Source: Kitasatospora gansuensis (lineage in GTDB: Bacteria > Actinomycetota > Actinomycetes > Streptomycetales > Streptomycetaceae). Taken from it: 64,000 nt of DNA. The position numbers and the translations under genes were made by a program. The DNA lies in contig NZ_JACHJR010000001.1 in NCBI RefSeq assembly GCF_014203705.1, forward strand, positions 3,782,001 to 3,846,000. The letters run 5' to 3'. Below the pieces are notes generated by a model. That model searched no databases and was not told the origin of the DNA. It saw only the letters and a list, made by a program, of their open reading frames with translations. Position 1 is the stretch's first letter. Every line of letters begins with the position of its first letter. Below are positions 24,435 to 31,850 of this stretch, piece after piece.

Positions 24435-25283
24435 TCAGGCCTTGGCGCGGCGGATCTCGATGTTGCCGTACCGGGTGCGGGCCCGGACCTCGACGGTGTC
24501 CTCGCTCTGCTCCGGGGCCTCGGAGGCGGTGAGCGTGTTGCGCACCTGGCCGGAGCCCGAGCTGACGTCGAGCCAGGCGGCCGTACCCTCGCGGACACCG
24601 ACCTCGATGGCGCCGTACGAGGTGTCCAACTGGACGGTGCCGCGGGCCACTTCACCCACCCGCAGGGTCCCGTGGGCGGTGGTGGCGGTGACCGAGCCCT
24701 CGGCCCGCCGGATCTCGATGTCGCCGTTGGCGCCACTCACCCGCAGGTCGCCGGTCGCGGCGTCGACGGTCGTGGTGCCGTGCGAGTTCTTCAGGACGGC
24801 GGAGCCGTCGACCACACCGATCCGCAGGCTGCCGGAGCTGGTGGTGATCTCCGCCGAGCCCTCGACCCGATCCACGGTGATCGAGCCGTGCGAGGCGATC
24901 AGCTTCAGCGGTCCCGTGGTGTCGAGGCGGACGTCACCGGACGAGGTCTTCACCCGGGCCTCGCCCAGCCGGCCCTCGCCGAGCACCTGGGTCCAGGCGC
25001 CGGTCACGTCGATCCGCGAGCCCGTGGGCAGTTCGACCGTCACGTCCACGACACCGGTGCGACCGAGGCCGAGCAGGTTGGACTTGGGCGTCCTGACGGT
25101 CAGTACGCCACCCGCGAAGGTGACCTCGGTCTGGTCGGCCGTCCGCACGTCCCGGTCCTTCTTCGGGTCGCGGGGACGCACCTCGACGACGGTGTCGGGG
25201 CGGTCCCCCGCGATGAACTGGATGGCACCGGCCTCCACGTGCGCCGTGGCCGAGATCGCGTCAGGAGTGTCGAAAGAAGGCAT
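24435..25283 (-). CDS. DUF4097-type beta-strand repeat protein
   Basis: 282 aa, almost entirely short beta strands with a recurring pattern (VKTSSGDVRLDTTG, LIASHGSITVDRVEG, ITTSSGSLRIGVVDG, LKNSHGTTTVDAATG, GANGDIEIRRAEG, RTRYGNIEIRRA). This is the DUF4097 'adhesin-like' solenoid. It has no signal peptide or membrane segment. In Streptomyces it often accompanies DrrAB-type exporters and a HicB-like protein, as here. Its role in that operon is not known; a structural or cargo-sensing scaffold is a guess. Confidence 0.8.
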   Translation of the reverse strand: MPSFDTPDAISATAHVEAGAIQFIAGDRPDTVVEVRPRDPKKDRDVRTADQTEVTFAGGVLTVRTPKSNLLGLGRTGVVDVTVELPTGSRIDVTGAWTQVLGEGRLGEARVKTSSGDVRLDTTGPLKLIASHGSITVDRVEGSAEITTSSGSLRIGVVDGSAVLKNSHGTTTVDAATGDLRVSGANGDIEIRRAEGSVTATTAHGTLRVGEVARGTVQLDTSYGAIEVGVREGTAAWLDVSSGSGQVRNTLTASEAPEQSEDTVEVRARTRYGNIEIRRAKA

Positions 25284-25369
25284 GGCTGTCCCGTCCTCTT
25301 GGGTCTTCAGGGCGTCCCCGCTGGTGGGACGTGGTGTGGGTGAAGTGGTGCGGGCGAGCAGGGGCGCGA

Positions 25370-25882
25370 CTAGCGCACCCAGCCCGTGATGCTCTGTCCG
25401 ATGGTCTGGGTCTTCTCCGGCGTACGCGGCCGGGTGCCGCCGTCGACCGCGGCCGACACGGCGCGGACCAGCCACGCGTTGACCGACAGGCCCTCGCGGC
25501 TCGCGGCCTCCTCGGCGCGGGCCTTGAGGTGGGCCGGCAGCCGAAGGTTGACCCGGGCGGTGCCGCCCTCGTCGCTCTCGGCCGGGGCCTGCAGCGGTTC
25601 GGCGGGCGCGGCCGGCGCCACGGGGGCACTGCCGCCGGTGGGCGGCAGGGTCACCACGAAGTCGGGGTCGAGCCCACGCAGCCGTACGTCGACCGAGCCC
25701 GGGGCGAGCTCGCGGGTCACCTCGTCCATCGCGGCGGAGAGCACGTTCAGCATGGTCAGCCGGGTCGCCGACTCCAGGGGGGCGGTGAGCCTCTCTGCCA
25801 GCTCGCGGGCTTCTTCGCCGCCGGCCTCGGCGGCCACCGCGAGTTCGCGGCGGAGGGTGTCGACATACGGGGTGAGGTCCAT
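25370..25882 (-). CDS. HicB-like / ribbon-helix-helix DNA-binding protein
   Basis: 170 aa. The C-terminal part contains ARVNLRLPAHLKARAEEAAS followed by EGLSVNAWLVRAVSAAV, a ribbon-helix-helix motif as in HicB/Arc antitoxins. The N-terminal half is helical (YVDTLRRELAVAAEAGGEEA) and probably dimerises or binds a partner. No HicA toxin gene is adjacent. It is first in the operon with DUF4097 and the ABC exporter, and its upstream region is packed with TGGCACC repeats, so autoregulation is likely. Confidence 0.7.
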   Translation of the reverse strand: MDLTPYVDTLRRELAVAAEAGGEEARELAERLTAPLESATRLTMLNVLSAAMDEVTRELAPGSVDVRLRGLDPDFVVTLPPTGGSAPVAPAAPAEPLQAPAESDEGGTARVNLRLPAHLKARAEEAASREGLSVNAWLVRAVSAAVDGGTRPRTPEKTQTIGQSITGWVR

Positions 25883-25892
25883 GACGTCATCA

Positions 25893-26089
25893 TGGCACCA
25901 CTATGGCGCCACACGCAAGCCCCGATGGCACCTTCGGCGCGGCGAACTCGCCGCCAGCCGTTCTACCTGCGAAAACGCACCGGCATCAGCCTGAGCCAGT
26001 GTGGCACCATGCTTGCCTGAAGGGCTGCGGGCGCACGAAGTGGCACCGGGTGGCATCACCTGGCACCAGGTGACGCCACCCGGTGGCAC
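25893..26089. promoter_or_regulatory. Cluster of TGGCACC repeats upstream of the HicB-like gene
   Basis: Exact TGGCACC occurs at 25893, 25926, 26002, 26041 and 26061, with variants at 25904 (TGGCGCCA), 26051 (TGGCAT) and 26084 (TGGCACA). Ribbon-helix-helix proteins usually bind short repeated half-sites, so these are good operator candidates for the adjacent gene. Confidence 0.6.
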
Positions 26090-26093
26090 ACCG

Positions 26094-26762
26094 CTACAGC
26101 CGGGCCAGCAGGCGGTCCAGCGGCCGAGGCACCAGGGCGAGGTCCAGGTCGTCCACCAGCGCTCGCGCGTACTGGCTCTTCCGGCCGCTGATGGTCCCCA
26201 TGAAGCGCCGCAGCTGCCGCTCGACGCTCCGCTCCCGCTGGGCGGGCTGCTTCTGGAAGACCCGGAACGCCCGCAGGTCGCCCTGCGCCTCGAACACCTC
26301 CTGCACGGCGGCGGCACCGAGCGAGCGGATCAGCTCCTCCTCGAGGTCGGCGACGCACACGTAGAAGCCGAGCGGCTCCATGTCGGCCCGCGTCAGGTCG
26401 GCCCCGAGGCCCGCCCGCTCCAGGGCCCGGGAGAAGTAGCCCTCCTCGCCGGCGTCACACAGCCCAGCCACTCCGACACCCAGCCCCTGCGGCCCCAACA
26501 GGCTCAGGAACCTGCCGATGTTGGTGACGCCCCCGAGCGGGATGACCGCGACACCCTCCGCACCGAGCGCGCGGCCGTGCCGCCCGGCCAGCGCTTCGAC
26601 CGCCACCTGGTCGCTGACCCCCTCGACCAGTACGGCCGTGCGCACGGCGCCGCCACCGGCCAGTTCACGTGCGGCCGCAGCGGCCGCAGCGGCCGCCGGA
26701 GCCCCCGAACCGCCGCCCGCCCACTCCATGGCCGCCAGCCGGAACCGCCCTGTCGCATCCAT
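26094..26762 (-). CDS. Stand-alone TOPRIM-domain protein (OLD-like)
   Basis: 222 aa. After an alanine-rich start, TAVLVEGVSDQVAVEALA carries the TOPRIM glutamate motif and GVGVAGLCDAGEEGYF the aspartate motif; IPLGGVTNIGRFLSLLG lies between. This is the TOPRIM arrangement of OLD-family nucleases, but without the ATPase half. The C-terminus (SGRKSQYARALVDDLDLALV) matches small stand-alone Streptomyces TOPRIM proteins. It may cleave or bind nucleic acid; the function is unproven. It ends 5 bp short of the TGGCACC cluster. Confidence 0.7.
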   Translation of the reverse strand: MDATGRFRLAAMEWAGGGSGAPAAAAAAAAARELAGGGAVRTAVLVEGVSDQVAVEALAGRHGRALGAEGVAVIPLGGVTNIGRFLSLLGPQGLGVGVAGLCDAGEEGYFSRALERAGLGADLTRADMEPLGFYVCVADLEEELIRSLGAAAVQEVFEAQGDLRAFRVFQKQPAQRERSVERQLRRFMGTISGRKSQYARALVDDLDLALVPRPLDRLLARL

Positions 26763-26807
26763 GGCCCCACCCTCTCAGCCGCACCCGGCCGAGCCGGAGG
26801 GATTTCC

Positions 26808-27098
26808 TCAAGATCGGATCATCGGCCACCCACGAGCCTGCCGGGCGACGGACAGCTCGCAGCGACCGTCCACACACGAACGCTCCAGCCGCCCGTTCGA
26901 GACGGTCTGCAGCAGCCCGATCGCCCAGCACATCGGACACCCGCGCAGCGCGAACAGACCGACCGGCGCCAGCAGCAGGCCGACCGGTCCGACCACCGGA
27001 AGGAGCAGCAACGAACCGGCCAGGGCGCCGAATCCCAGCGCGCCGCGCACCAGGTGCCGGGGCACCGAGGCGCTGGCGAAGTCCTGACGGTCAGTCAT
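26808..27098 (-). CDS. Small membrane protein with cysteine cluster, sigma-factor operon
   Basis: 96 aa from the ATG at 27098 (a GTG at 27101 is the alternative). Two close hydrophobic segments (ALGFGALAGSLLLLPVVG, GLLLAPVGLFAL) are followed by RGCPMCWAIGLLQ and then SCVDGRCEL, giving one CxxC and two further cysteines. The start overlaps the sigma-factor stop (GATGACTGA), so the two are coupled. Position and cysteines suggest a membrane partner or redox-sensitive anti-sigma-like protein, but sequence alone does not prove that. Confidence 0.65.
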   Translation of the reverse strand: MTDRQDFASASVPRHLVRGALGFGALAGSLLLLPVVGPVGLLLAPVGLFALRGCPMCWAIGLLQTVSNGRLERSCVDGRCELSVARQARGWPMIRS

Positions 27099-27651
27099 CA
27101 CCGCCTCCCGGGAAGGGCTCGGACGTTCCCTGCAAGGTCTGACGCACCGTCGCGCGGGCGCGGTGCAGCCGCGACTTCATCGCGGCGGTGCTGAGGCCGA
27201 GCGCATCGGCGACCATCCGCCCGCTGTAGCCCTGGATGTCCCGCATGATCAGCACCCGCCGCTGGTCGGCCGGCAGAGCGGCGATCGCCGCCGCCACCCG
27301 GCCCGCCTCCAGCCGCTGCAACACCTCGTCCTCGAAGGACGGCACGACGGCGTCCGGCACCGGCCCGTGACTGCGCAGCACCAGCCGCGCCCGCCGCAGG
27401 CACTCGTTGCGCACGATCCGGAACATCCACGAAGCCAGCGCCCCGGAGGCCCGCAGCATCCCGATCTTGCGGTACAGGATGATCAGCGCCTCCTGCGCGG
27501 CGTCCTCGGCATCCTGCGGCGAGGCGCACAGGGAGCGCGCGAACCGCTGCACGTGCGGGTGCGAGCCGGACACCAGGGCCGCTGCGGCCTCGGCATCACC
27601 CTCCTGCGCCGCGGCGATCAACTGCTCGCCGGGCCACCTGAACTCAGCCAT
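27091..27651 (-). CDS. ECF-type RNA polymerase sigma factor
   Basis: 186 aa. Region 2 (HVQRFARSLCASPQDAEDAAQEALIILYRKIG) binds core polymerase and the -10 element; region 4 (LPADQRRVLIMRDIQGYSGRMVADALGLSTAAMKSRLHRAR) is the -35 binding helix-turn-helix. No extra C-terminal SnoaL domain is present. The upstream 29-residue membrane peptide overlaps its start and a cysteine-rich membrane protein follows, an arrangement common for sigma factor and membrane-partner pairs. No regulon can be inferred. Confidence 0.85.
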   Translation of the reverse strand: MAEFRWPGEQLIAAAQEGDAEAAAALVSGSHPHVQRFARSLCASPQDAEDAAQEALIILYRKIGMLRASGALASWMFRIVRNECLRRARLVLRSHGPVPDAVVPSFEDEVLQRLEAGRVAAAIAALPADQRRVLIMRDIQGYSGRMVADALGLSTAAMKSRLHRARATVRQTLQGTSEPFPGGGDD

Positions 27652-27733
27652 GCGAACGCCCCCGCCGACGCCGCACGACGACGGCGCACGCGCAGATGAG
27701 CACGGCCGCGATGATGACGGCACCAATGATCAC
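27644..27733 (-). CDS. 29-residue membrane peptide leading the sigma-factor operon
   Basis: GTG at 27733 sits behind a strong GGAGG site. It encodes one hydrophobic helix (VIIGAVIIAAVLICACAVVV) followed by RRRRGRSHG and a TGA that overlaps the sigma-factor ATG (CATGGCTGA). The composition is that of a real single-pass membrane peptide with positive-inside tail. It may couple translation of the sigma gene or bind its product. It is too short for ordinary gene callers. Confidence 0.6.
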   Translation of the reverse strand: MIIGAVIIAAVLICACAVVVRRRRGRSHG

Positions 27734-27875
27734 GACAAACCTCCGGCTCCCGTGCCGACCCTGTTGCCCGCACGGACATGAGAGGCACGACCACCGCCAA
27801 AGGATTCACCCCGGTCGAAGAGTTTCCCGCGCGCCGGTCCGTACACGTGAGACCGACTCCCGGAAGGCTGGCGCC

Positions 27876-28439
27876 ATGCGGAAACTGATCTACGGCATGA
27901 ACGTGAGCCTGGACGGCTACATCGCCGCGCCCGGCGACGACATCGGCTGGAGCGTGCCCAGCGACGAGCTGTTCCAGTTCTGGTCCGACCGGCTGCAGGC
28001 GACCGACCTGTCGCTGTACGGGCGCAAGCTGTGGCAGACGATGAGCCCCTACTGGCCGACCGCCGACCAGCAGCCCAACGCCACTCCGGCGGAGATCGAG
28101 TTCGGGCGCCGCTGGCGGGACATGTCGAAGGTGGTGTTCTCCTCGACGGTCGACCAGGTCGACTGGAACACCCGCCTGGTCACCGGCGACGCGGTCGCCG
28201 AGATCACCCGACTCAAGGCCGAGGACGGCGGCCCGATGGACATCGGCGGCGCGACGCTCGCCGGGGCGGCCATGCGGGCCGGGCTGATCGACGAGTACGT
28301 GCTGGCCACCGCGCCGGTCCTGGTGGGCGGCGGCACGCCGTTCTTCACCGCGCTGGACGACTGGGTGAACCTCAACCTGGTGGAGACGCGAACGCTTCCC
28401 TGCGGCGTGATCCTGACCAGGTACGAGACGAGGCGCTGA
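27876..28439 (+). CDS. Dihydrofolate-reductase-like (RibD C-terminal) family protein
   Basis: 187 aa. KLIYGMNVSLDGYIAAPGDDIGW opens the fold; LSLYGRKLWQTM, VVFSSTVDQVDWNT, DIGGATLAGAAMRAGLIDEY and PVLVGGGTPFF are the conserved blocks of the RibD_C / DHFR-like reductases common in actinobacteria. It should bind NADPH; the physiological substrate is unknown and true dihydrofolate reduction is not implied. ATG at 27876 follows GGAAGG. Confidence 0.85.
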   Translation: MRKLIYGMNVSLDGYIAAPGDDIGWSVPSDELFQFWSDRLQATDLSLYGRKLWQTMSPYWPTADQQPNATPAEIEFGRRWRDMSKVVFSSTVDQVDWNTRLVTGDAVAEITRLKAEDGGPMDIGGATLAGAAMRAGLIDEYVLATAPVLVGGGTPFFTALDDWVNLNLVETRTLPCGVILTRYETRR

Positions 28440-28472
28440 GCGCCCGGACTATCCCCGAGCCATCTCTCACCT

Positions 28473-29210
28473 TCAGGTGCGGGCGAGGGCGGTGAGGGTG
28501 CGGTGGCGGGGGAGGATGCGGGCGGCGGCGAGGAGCAGGCGGTTGGCCGTGCCGGGCACGACCGTGGGGCGGCTGCGGCGGCGCAGGGCGCGTAGGGCGG
28601 TGGCGACGACCTGTTCGGGGGTCTGCACCAGGGCGGCCGGTGCGTCGTCGTGCGACTGCGACTCGGTGGCGGTCATGCCCGGGCAGAGCGCGAGGACGTG
28701 GATGCCGGAGGCCCGGTGCTCGGACCAGAGTGCCTCGGAGAAGGCGGTGACGAACGCCTTGGTGGCGCTGTAGACGGCGAGGTCCGGCAGCGGGGTGTGG
28801 GCAAGGGTGGAGGAGACGTTCAGCAGGGCGTCGCCGGGTCGGGCCTGGGCGAGGAAGGCGTGGGAGAGCGTGACGAGGGCCTCGCAGTTGAGGCTCAGCA
28901 TCTCGTGGGCGTGGGTGAGTGGGGTCGTGGCGAAGGGGCCGGTGGTGGCGGTTCCCACGTTGTTGACCAGGAGGTGGACGCGTCGGTCGGCGAGGAGTCG
29001 GACGGCCTTGTGGCGGCCGTCGGGGTCGCCGAGGTCGGCGGCCAGGTGGTCGTGGCCGGGGCCGAGTTCGGCCATCAGGGCTTGGAGTCGCTCCTCGTTC
29101 CGGGCGACGGCGATCACCCGGTGGCCGCTCGCGGCCAGGCCGCGGGCGAAGGCGCGGCCGATGCCGGCGCTGGCTCCGGTGACCAGGGCGGTCGGCTGGG
29201 TGGTGGGCAT
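28473..29210 (-). CDS. Short-chain dehydrogenase/reductase
   Basis: 245 aa. Cofactor motif ALVTGASAGIGRAFARG, NNVGTATTGPF and catalytic YSATK (in LAVYSATKAFVTAFSEAL) are intact, with the catalytic serine in LLNVSSTLAH. It belongs to the classical SDR group with NADP preference suggested by VARNEER. It is 12 bp downstream of the NTF2-like gene and probably cotranscribed with it from the palindrome region at 29748. Confidence 0.88.
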   Translation of the reverse strand: MPTTQPTALVTGASAGIGRAFARGLAASGHRVIAVARNEERLQALMAELGPGHDHLAADLGDPDGRHKAVRLLADRRVHLLVNNVGTATTGPFATTPLTHAHEMLSLNCEALVTLSHAFLAQARPGDALLNVSSTLAHTPLPDLAVYSATKAFVTAFSEALWSEHRASGIHVLALCPGMTATESQSHDDAPAALVQTPEQVVATALRALRRRSRPTVVPGTANRLLLAAARILPRHRTLTALART

Positions 29211-29222
29211 GAGGGCTGCGTC

Positions 29223-29729
29223 TCAGTTCGCGGCGGGTCGGGTGGCCGGCTGGAAGCGGAAGGAGACGGCCTCCATCAGGGGCTTGCGCTGGGTCTTCTG
29301 GACGGCGGCGATCCGCCACCGTCCATCGGCCTCGCGCACCACCGTGTACGTGGCCAGCTTGCCGAGCTTGCCCTGCTTGCCGCCCTGCTCCGGGGTGCCG
29401 CCCTTGCGGACGTCGCCGCGGGTGACGACCACAGCCGCGTCGGTGCCGTAGAAGCGCAGGTCGGTGATGTCGAGGATCAGCCGGGTGCCCTTGAGGAAGC
29501 TGTCGAACAGGGCCTGGTGAGCGCGGCCGATCTCCTCACCGCCGTGGTAGACGGTGCCGACGTAGGTGACATCGGTGGCGTCCTCGGTGAAGCAGGCGCC
29601 GTACGCGGTGCCGTCGCCGTCGGCCCAGGCTGCGGCGCCGCGCTCCAGCAGGGCGCGGATCGCGGCGGCGTCGGTCGCGCGGGGGGCGGCGGTGTGGTGG
29701 TTGGCGGTCGTGGTCTCGTGCTCGGTCAT
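29223..29729 (-). CDS. SnoaL/SgcJ-type (NTF2-like) protein
   Basis: 168 aa. DAAAIRALLERGAAAWADGD, ACFTEDATDVTYVGTVYHGGEEI and DGRWRIAAVQKT are the hallmarks of SgcJ/EcaC-type or DUF4440 NTF2-like proteins, small cone-shaped folds that bind ligands or act as isomerases. The ATG at 29729 was chosen because of GGAAGGGGAG just upstream. Divergent from the MarR gene, with three palindromes between them, so MarR probably controls it and the SDR gene. Confidence 0.8.
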   Translation of the reverse strand: MTEHETTTANHHTAAPRATDAAAIRALLERGAAAWADGDGTAYGACFTEDATDVTYVGTVYHGGEEIGRAHQALFDSFLKGTRLILDITDLRFYGTDAAVVVTRGDVRKGGTPEQGGKQGKLGKLATYTVVREADGRWRIAAVQKTQRKPLMEAVSFRFQPATRPAAN

Positions 29730-29747
29730 GGTCTCCCCTTCCATGAT

Positions 29748-29800
29748 AACTTCTTTGAAGAAGTTACTTCGTCGAAGATTTCTCTTCCTTGAGGAAGAGA
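29748..29800. promoter_or_regulatory. Three palindromes: candidate MarR operators
   Basis: AACTTCTT/AAGAAGTT (29748-29765), CTTCG T CGAAG (29767-29777) and TCTCTTCC/GGAAGAGA (29781-29800) fill the divergent promoter region. Each has perfect arms and a CTTC-type half-site, as expected for a dimeric winged-helix repressor. Confidence 0.7.
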
Positions 29801-29807
29801 TTAGGGA

Positions 29808-30281
29808 GTGAAGGAACCCGTGTCAACGCCTGCCGTGCCATCCGATGCGAGTGAGGTCTACCGCCGGTACCTGAGCGCCGTGATGCTGCACGGCCATGCC
29901 AGCGCCAAGGCCTGCGAGCTCGGCGCCACCGACCTCTACGCGCTGAACATCCTGCAATTGACCGGCCCGATGACCCCCGGCGAGCTCGGCGCCCGCACCG
30001 GCCTCACCACCGGGCCGACCACCCGCCTCATCGATCGCCTCGAACAGGCCGGCTACGTGCGCCGGGCCCCGGACCCCGGAGACCGCCGCAAGTTGATCGT
30101 CGAACCGATCGGCAAGCCCGCCGACCTCGACCGGGTCATGGCCCCGGCCCGGCAGCGGATCGGCGAGCTCCTCAGGGGCTACTCACCCGAGCAGCTCGCA
30201 GTCCTCTTCGACTACTTCGCCCGCGCCACCGACGCCTACCAGGAAGCCGCCGAGCAGCTGCGCACCCACAACGCCGACTGA
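29808..30281 (+). CDS. MarR-family transcriptional regulator
   Basis: 157 aa. The winged helix spans about residues 35-105: LYALNILQLTGPMTPGELG, TGLTTGPTTRLIDRLEQAGYV, then the wing RRAPDPGDRRKLIVEP with the conserved DPGDRR. The C-terminal helices (EQLAVLFDYFARATDAYQEA) form the dimer interface. GTG 29808 is the first in-frame start; GTG 29820, behind AAGGAA, is equally plausible. Divergent from the NTF2/SDR pair across three palindromes. The transposon begins 45 bp after its stop. Confidence 0.85.
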   Translation: MKEPVSTPAVPSDASEVYRRYLSAVMLHGHASAKACELGATDLYALNILQLTGPMTPGELGARTGLTTGPTTRLIDRLEQAGYVRRAPDPGDRRKLIVEPIGKPADLDRVMAPARQRIGELLRGYSPEQLAVLFDYFARATDAYQEAAEQLRTHNAD

Positions 30282-30300
30282 AGCGCCGCCGCGGATCACG

Positions 30301-30325
30301 GAGACCTACAGGTCAGGTCAGGTCA
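30301..30325. repeat. Left flank: three GGTCA copies and an end-like remnant
   Basis: GGTCA occurs at 30311, 30316 and 30321; the last is the target duplication of the transposon. Just before them, GAGACCTACA (30301-30310) resembles the transposon's own right terminus GAGACCCTACA, suggesting an older end or repeated insertion here. Confidence 0.6.
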
Positions 30326-30427
30326 TGTAGGTTCTCAGCCGCGATGTCATCCGACGAGGTCCTGACCTGGACGTCTTCGGTCTGTCTCACGCCGTGTCAG
30401 GCGAGCCCAGTCTCAGATCCGTGTCGG
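30326..30427. repeat. Transposon left end with three TnsB-type sites
   Basis: TCTCA followed by a GTGTCxG-like block recurs at 30333, 30385 and 30411 (the last as TCTCAGATCCGTGTCGG). The sites share spacing and direction with those in the right end. The rest of the interval to 30643 holds no gene that I recognise. Confidence 0.75.
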
Positions 30428-30643
30428 TGTCTGTGCCGATGGTGCAGCGTGCCTCGGTGGCCATGTCCATCCCATGCTCCACCTGGGTGACCGTGGCTCC
30501 GCCCAGTGTCGGTGGCATAGACGTGGTAGTCGGCGAGGTCGGCTGCACCCCGCCGTCGGCTGCCGCGCGCGCCCGCGGACCGTGTGCCACGCTCGATCCA
30601 CGCAGGCCCACTGCGGCCCGGGCACCTGGGCAAGGAGTGCGCC

Positions 30644-31609
30644 ATGGACGCTCCCCAGCGATATTCACCCGGACGTTTCTTCCGGGACCGCGAAATCAAT
30701 GAGAAGGTCGGCATCAACTCTGAAAAGACCCTATGGGAGTGGATAGAAGCAGGCGCACAGCCTCCACGACCAAAAGGAAGCGTGCCTCTACCTCCAGAGT
30801 CCGAGCAGACTCTCTACCGCGGCCAGCCCGATGCTGGCTATGCACTAACCTCCCGGCTCTTCCGGGAAATATGGGCAAACGACCGCGCCGCGACTGAGAG
30901 TAAAATGCAGAATGCCGAGCGGCACCTTCTGAAAGTCCTGAAGTACGGTGAAGGGCTTGGACGACTGATGACAGACGGCGAACTCCTCGCCGTTCTCCAG
31001 CATCACGGAATTCCTACCCGGCTCATCGACGTATCCGCTGGACCATTCGAAGCCCTCTTCTTCGCCGTCGACCATGCAGAGGACACCGACGGCCGCCTCT
31101 TCATCATCGAACTCCCCGCCGCCAAGGATGGCCTGCCCGACACCATCGACCTCACCGCCCAGGAGCCACTGGAGTGGGAGGGCACCGCGCTCGGGCCCCA
31201 CTACGCCAAGTCCACCTGGACGAACCGGGTCGCGGTGATTCACCCCCACGACCTCGACCCCCGCATGCGCGCTCAGCGGGGCCGCTTCCTCGTCGGCGGC
31301 CTGACCGCCAGCTATCCCGACCGAACCATGATGTTCAAGGGAAAGCGGCTCGCCGCACAACAGTTGGATGAGACTTCTAATCTCAGTATCTTCTTCCCGA
31401 AGAATGCAGTCTCCGGCACCAAGTGGCCAGCCAAAGCTTGGACCGTGCGCATCAAGAAGCAATGGAAACGCGGGCTGCGCGACCGCTTGAAGGCCCTGGA
31501 CAAGCCGATCACCATGGACAGTATGTATCCGCCGATCGGCGAAGTTCGCAGATTGGCGCTACGGGAGATTGGCAGATTATCCCGGACATACTCGATTCCG
31601 GCAAAATGA
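30644..31609 (+). CDS. FRG-domain protein (transposon cargo, possible defence factor)
   Basis: 321 aa. The FRG domain spans roughly residues 55-180: TLYRGQPDAGYALTSRLFRE has the eponymous aromatic-Arg-Gly (YRG, 58-60), and LLAVLQHHGIPTRLIDVSAGPFEALFFAV is its second conserved block. FRG domains are found in proteins of phage-defence islands and other mobile elements; their biochemistry is poorly known. The C-terminal third is basic (VRIKKQWKRGLRDRLKAL). ATG at 30644 follows AAGGAG. GC content is below that of the chromosome. First gene inside the left end, facing inwards. Confidence 0.75.
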   Translation: MDAPQRYSPGRFFRDREINEKVGINSEKTLWEWIEAGAQPPRPKGSVPLPPESEQTLYRGQPDAGYALTSRLFREIWANDRAATESKMQNAERHLLKVLKYGEGLGRLMTDGELLAVLQHHGIPTRLIDVSAGPFEALFFAVDHAEDTDGRLFIIELPAAKDGLPDTIDLTAQEPLEWEGTALGPHYAKSTWTNRVAVIHPHDLDPRMRAQRGRFLVGGLTASYPDRTMMFKGKRLAAQQLDETSNLSIFFPKNAVSGTKWPAKAWTVRIKKQWKRGLRDRLKALDKPITMDSMYPPIGEVRRLALREIGRLSRTYSIPAK

Positions 31610-31850
31610 AGGCTACCGGCCGCGTCGCCCGTTTCGATGTGACGGACAGTTCCTCTGCGCGATGCCATTCCCTCAGACCGCGTTTGAGATCTGCCGTGTC
31701 CCGTGGCTGGAGTGCCACCAGAGCGACCGCCGCGCTGCTGAGAATGGTGTCGGGCAACGTGGCAGATGGGGCACGGGTGGAAGCGTTGCCTCGTCAGCCA
31801 AGGGGCCTGGCACGTGGATCAGTCATTCCAGAGTTCGCTAATGTCCGAGC

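Noticed and set aside
25370..25882. HicAB toxin-antitoxin pair
   Set aside because: No HicA-like small gene lies on either side; only the DNA-binding half is present.
28473..30310. An older Tn7-like cargo block left of the transposon
   Set aside because: The MarR, NTF2-like and SDR genes look like ordinary chromosomal genes, and no second left end was found; only the short end-like remnant remains suggestive.
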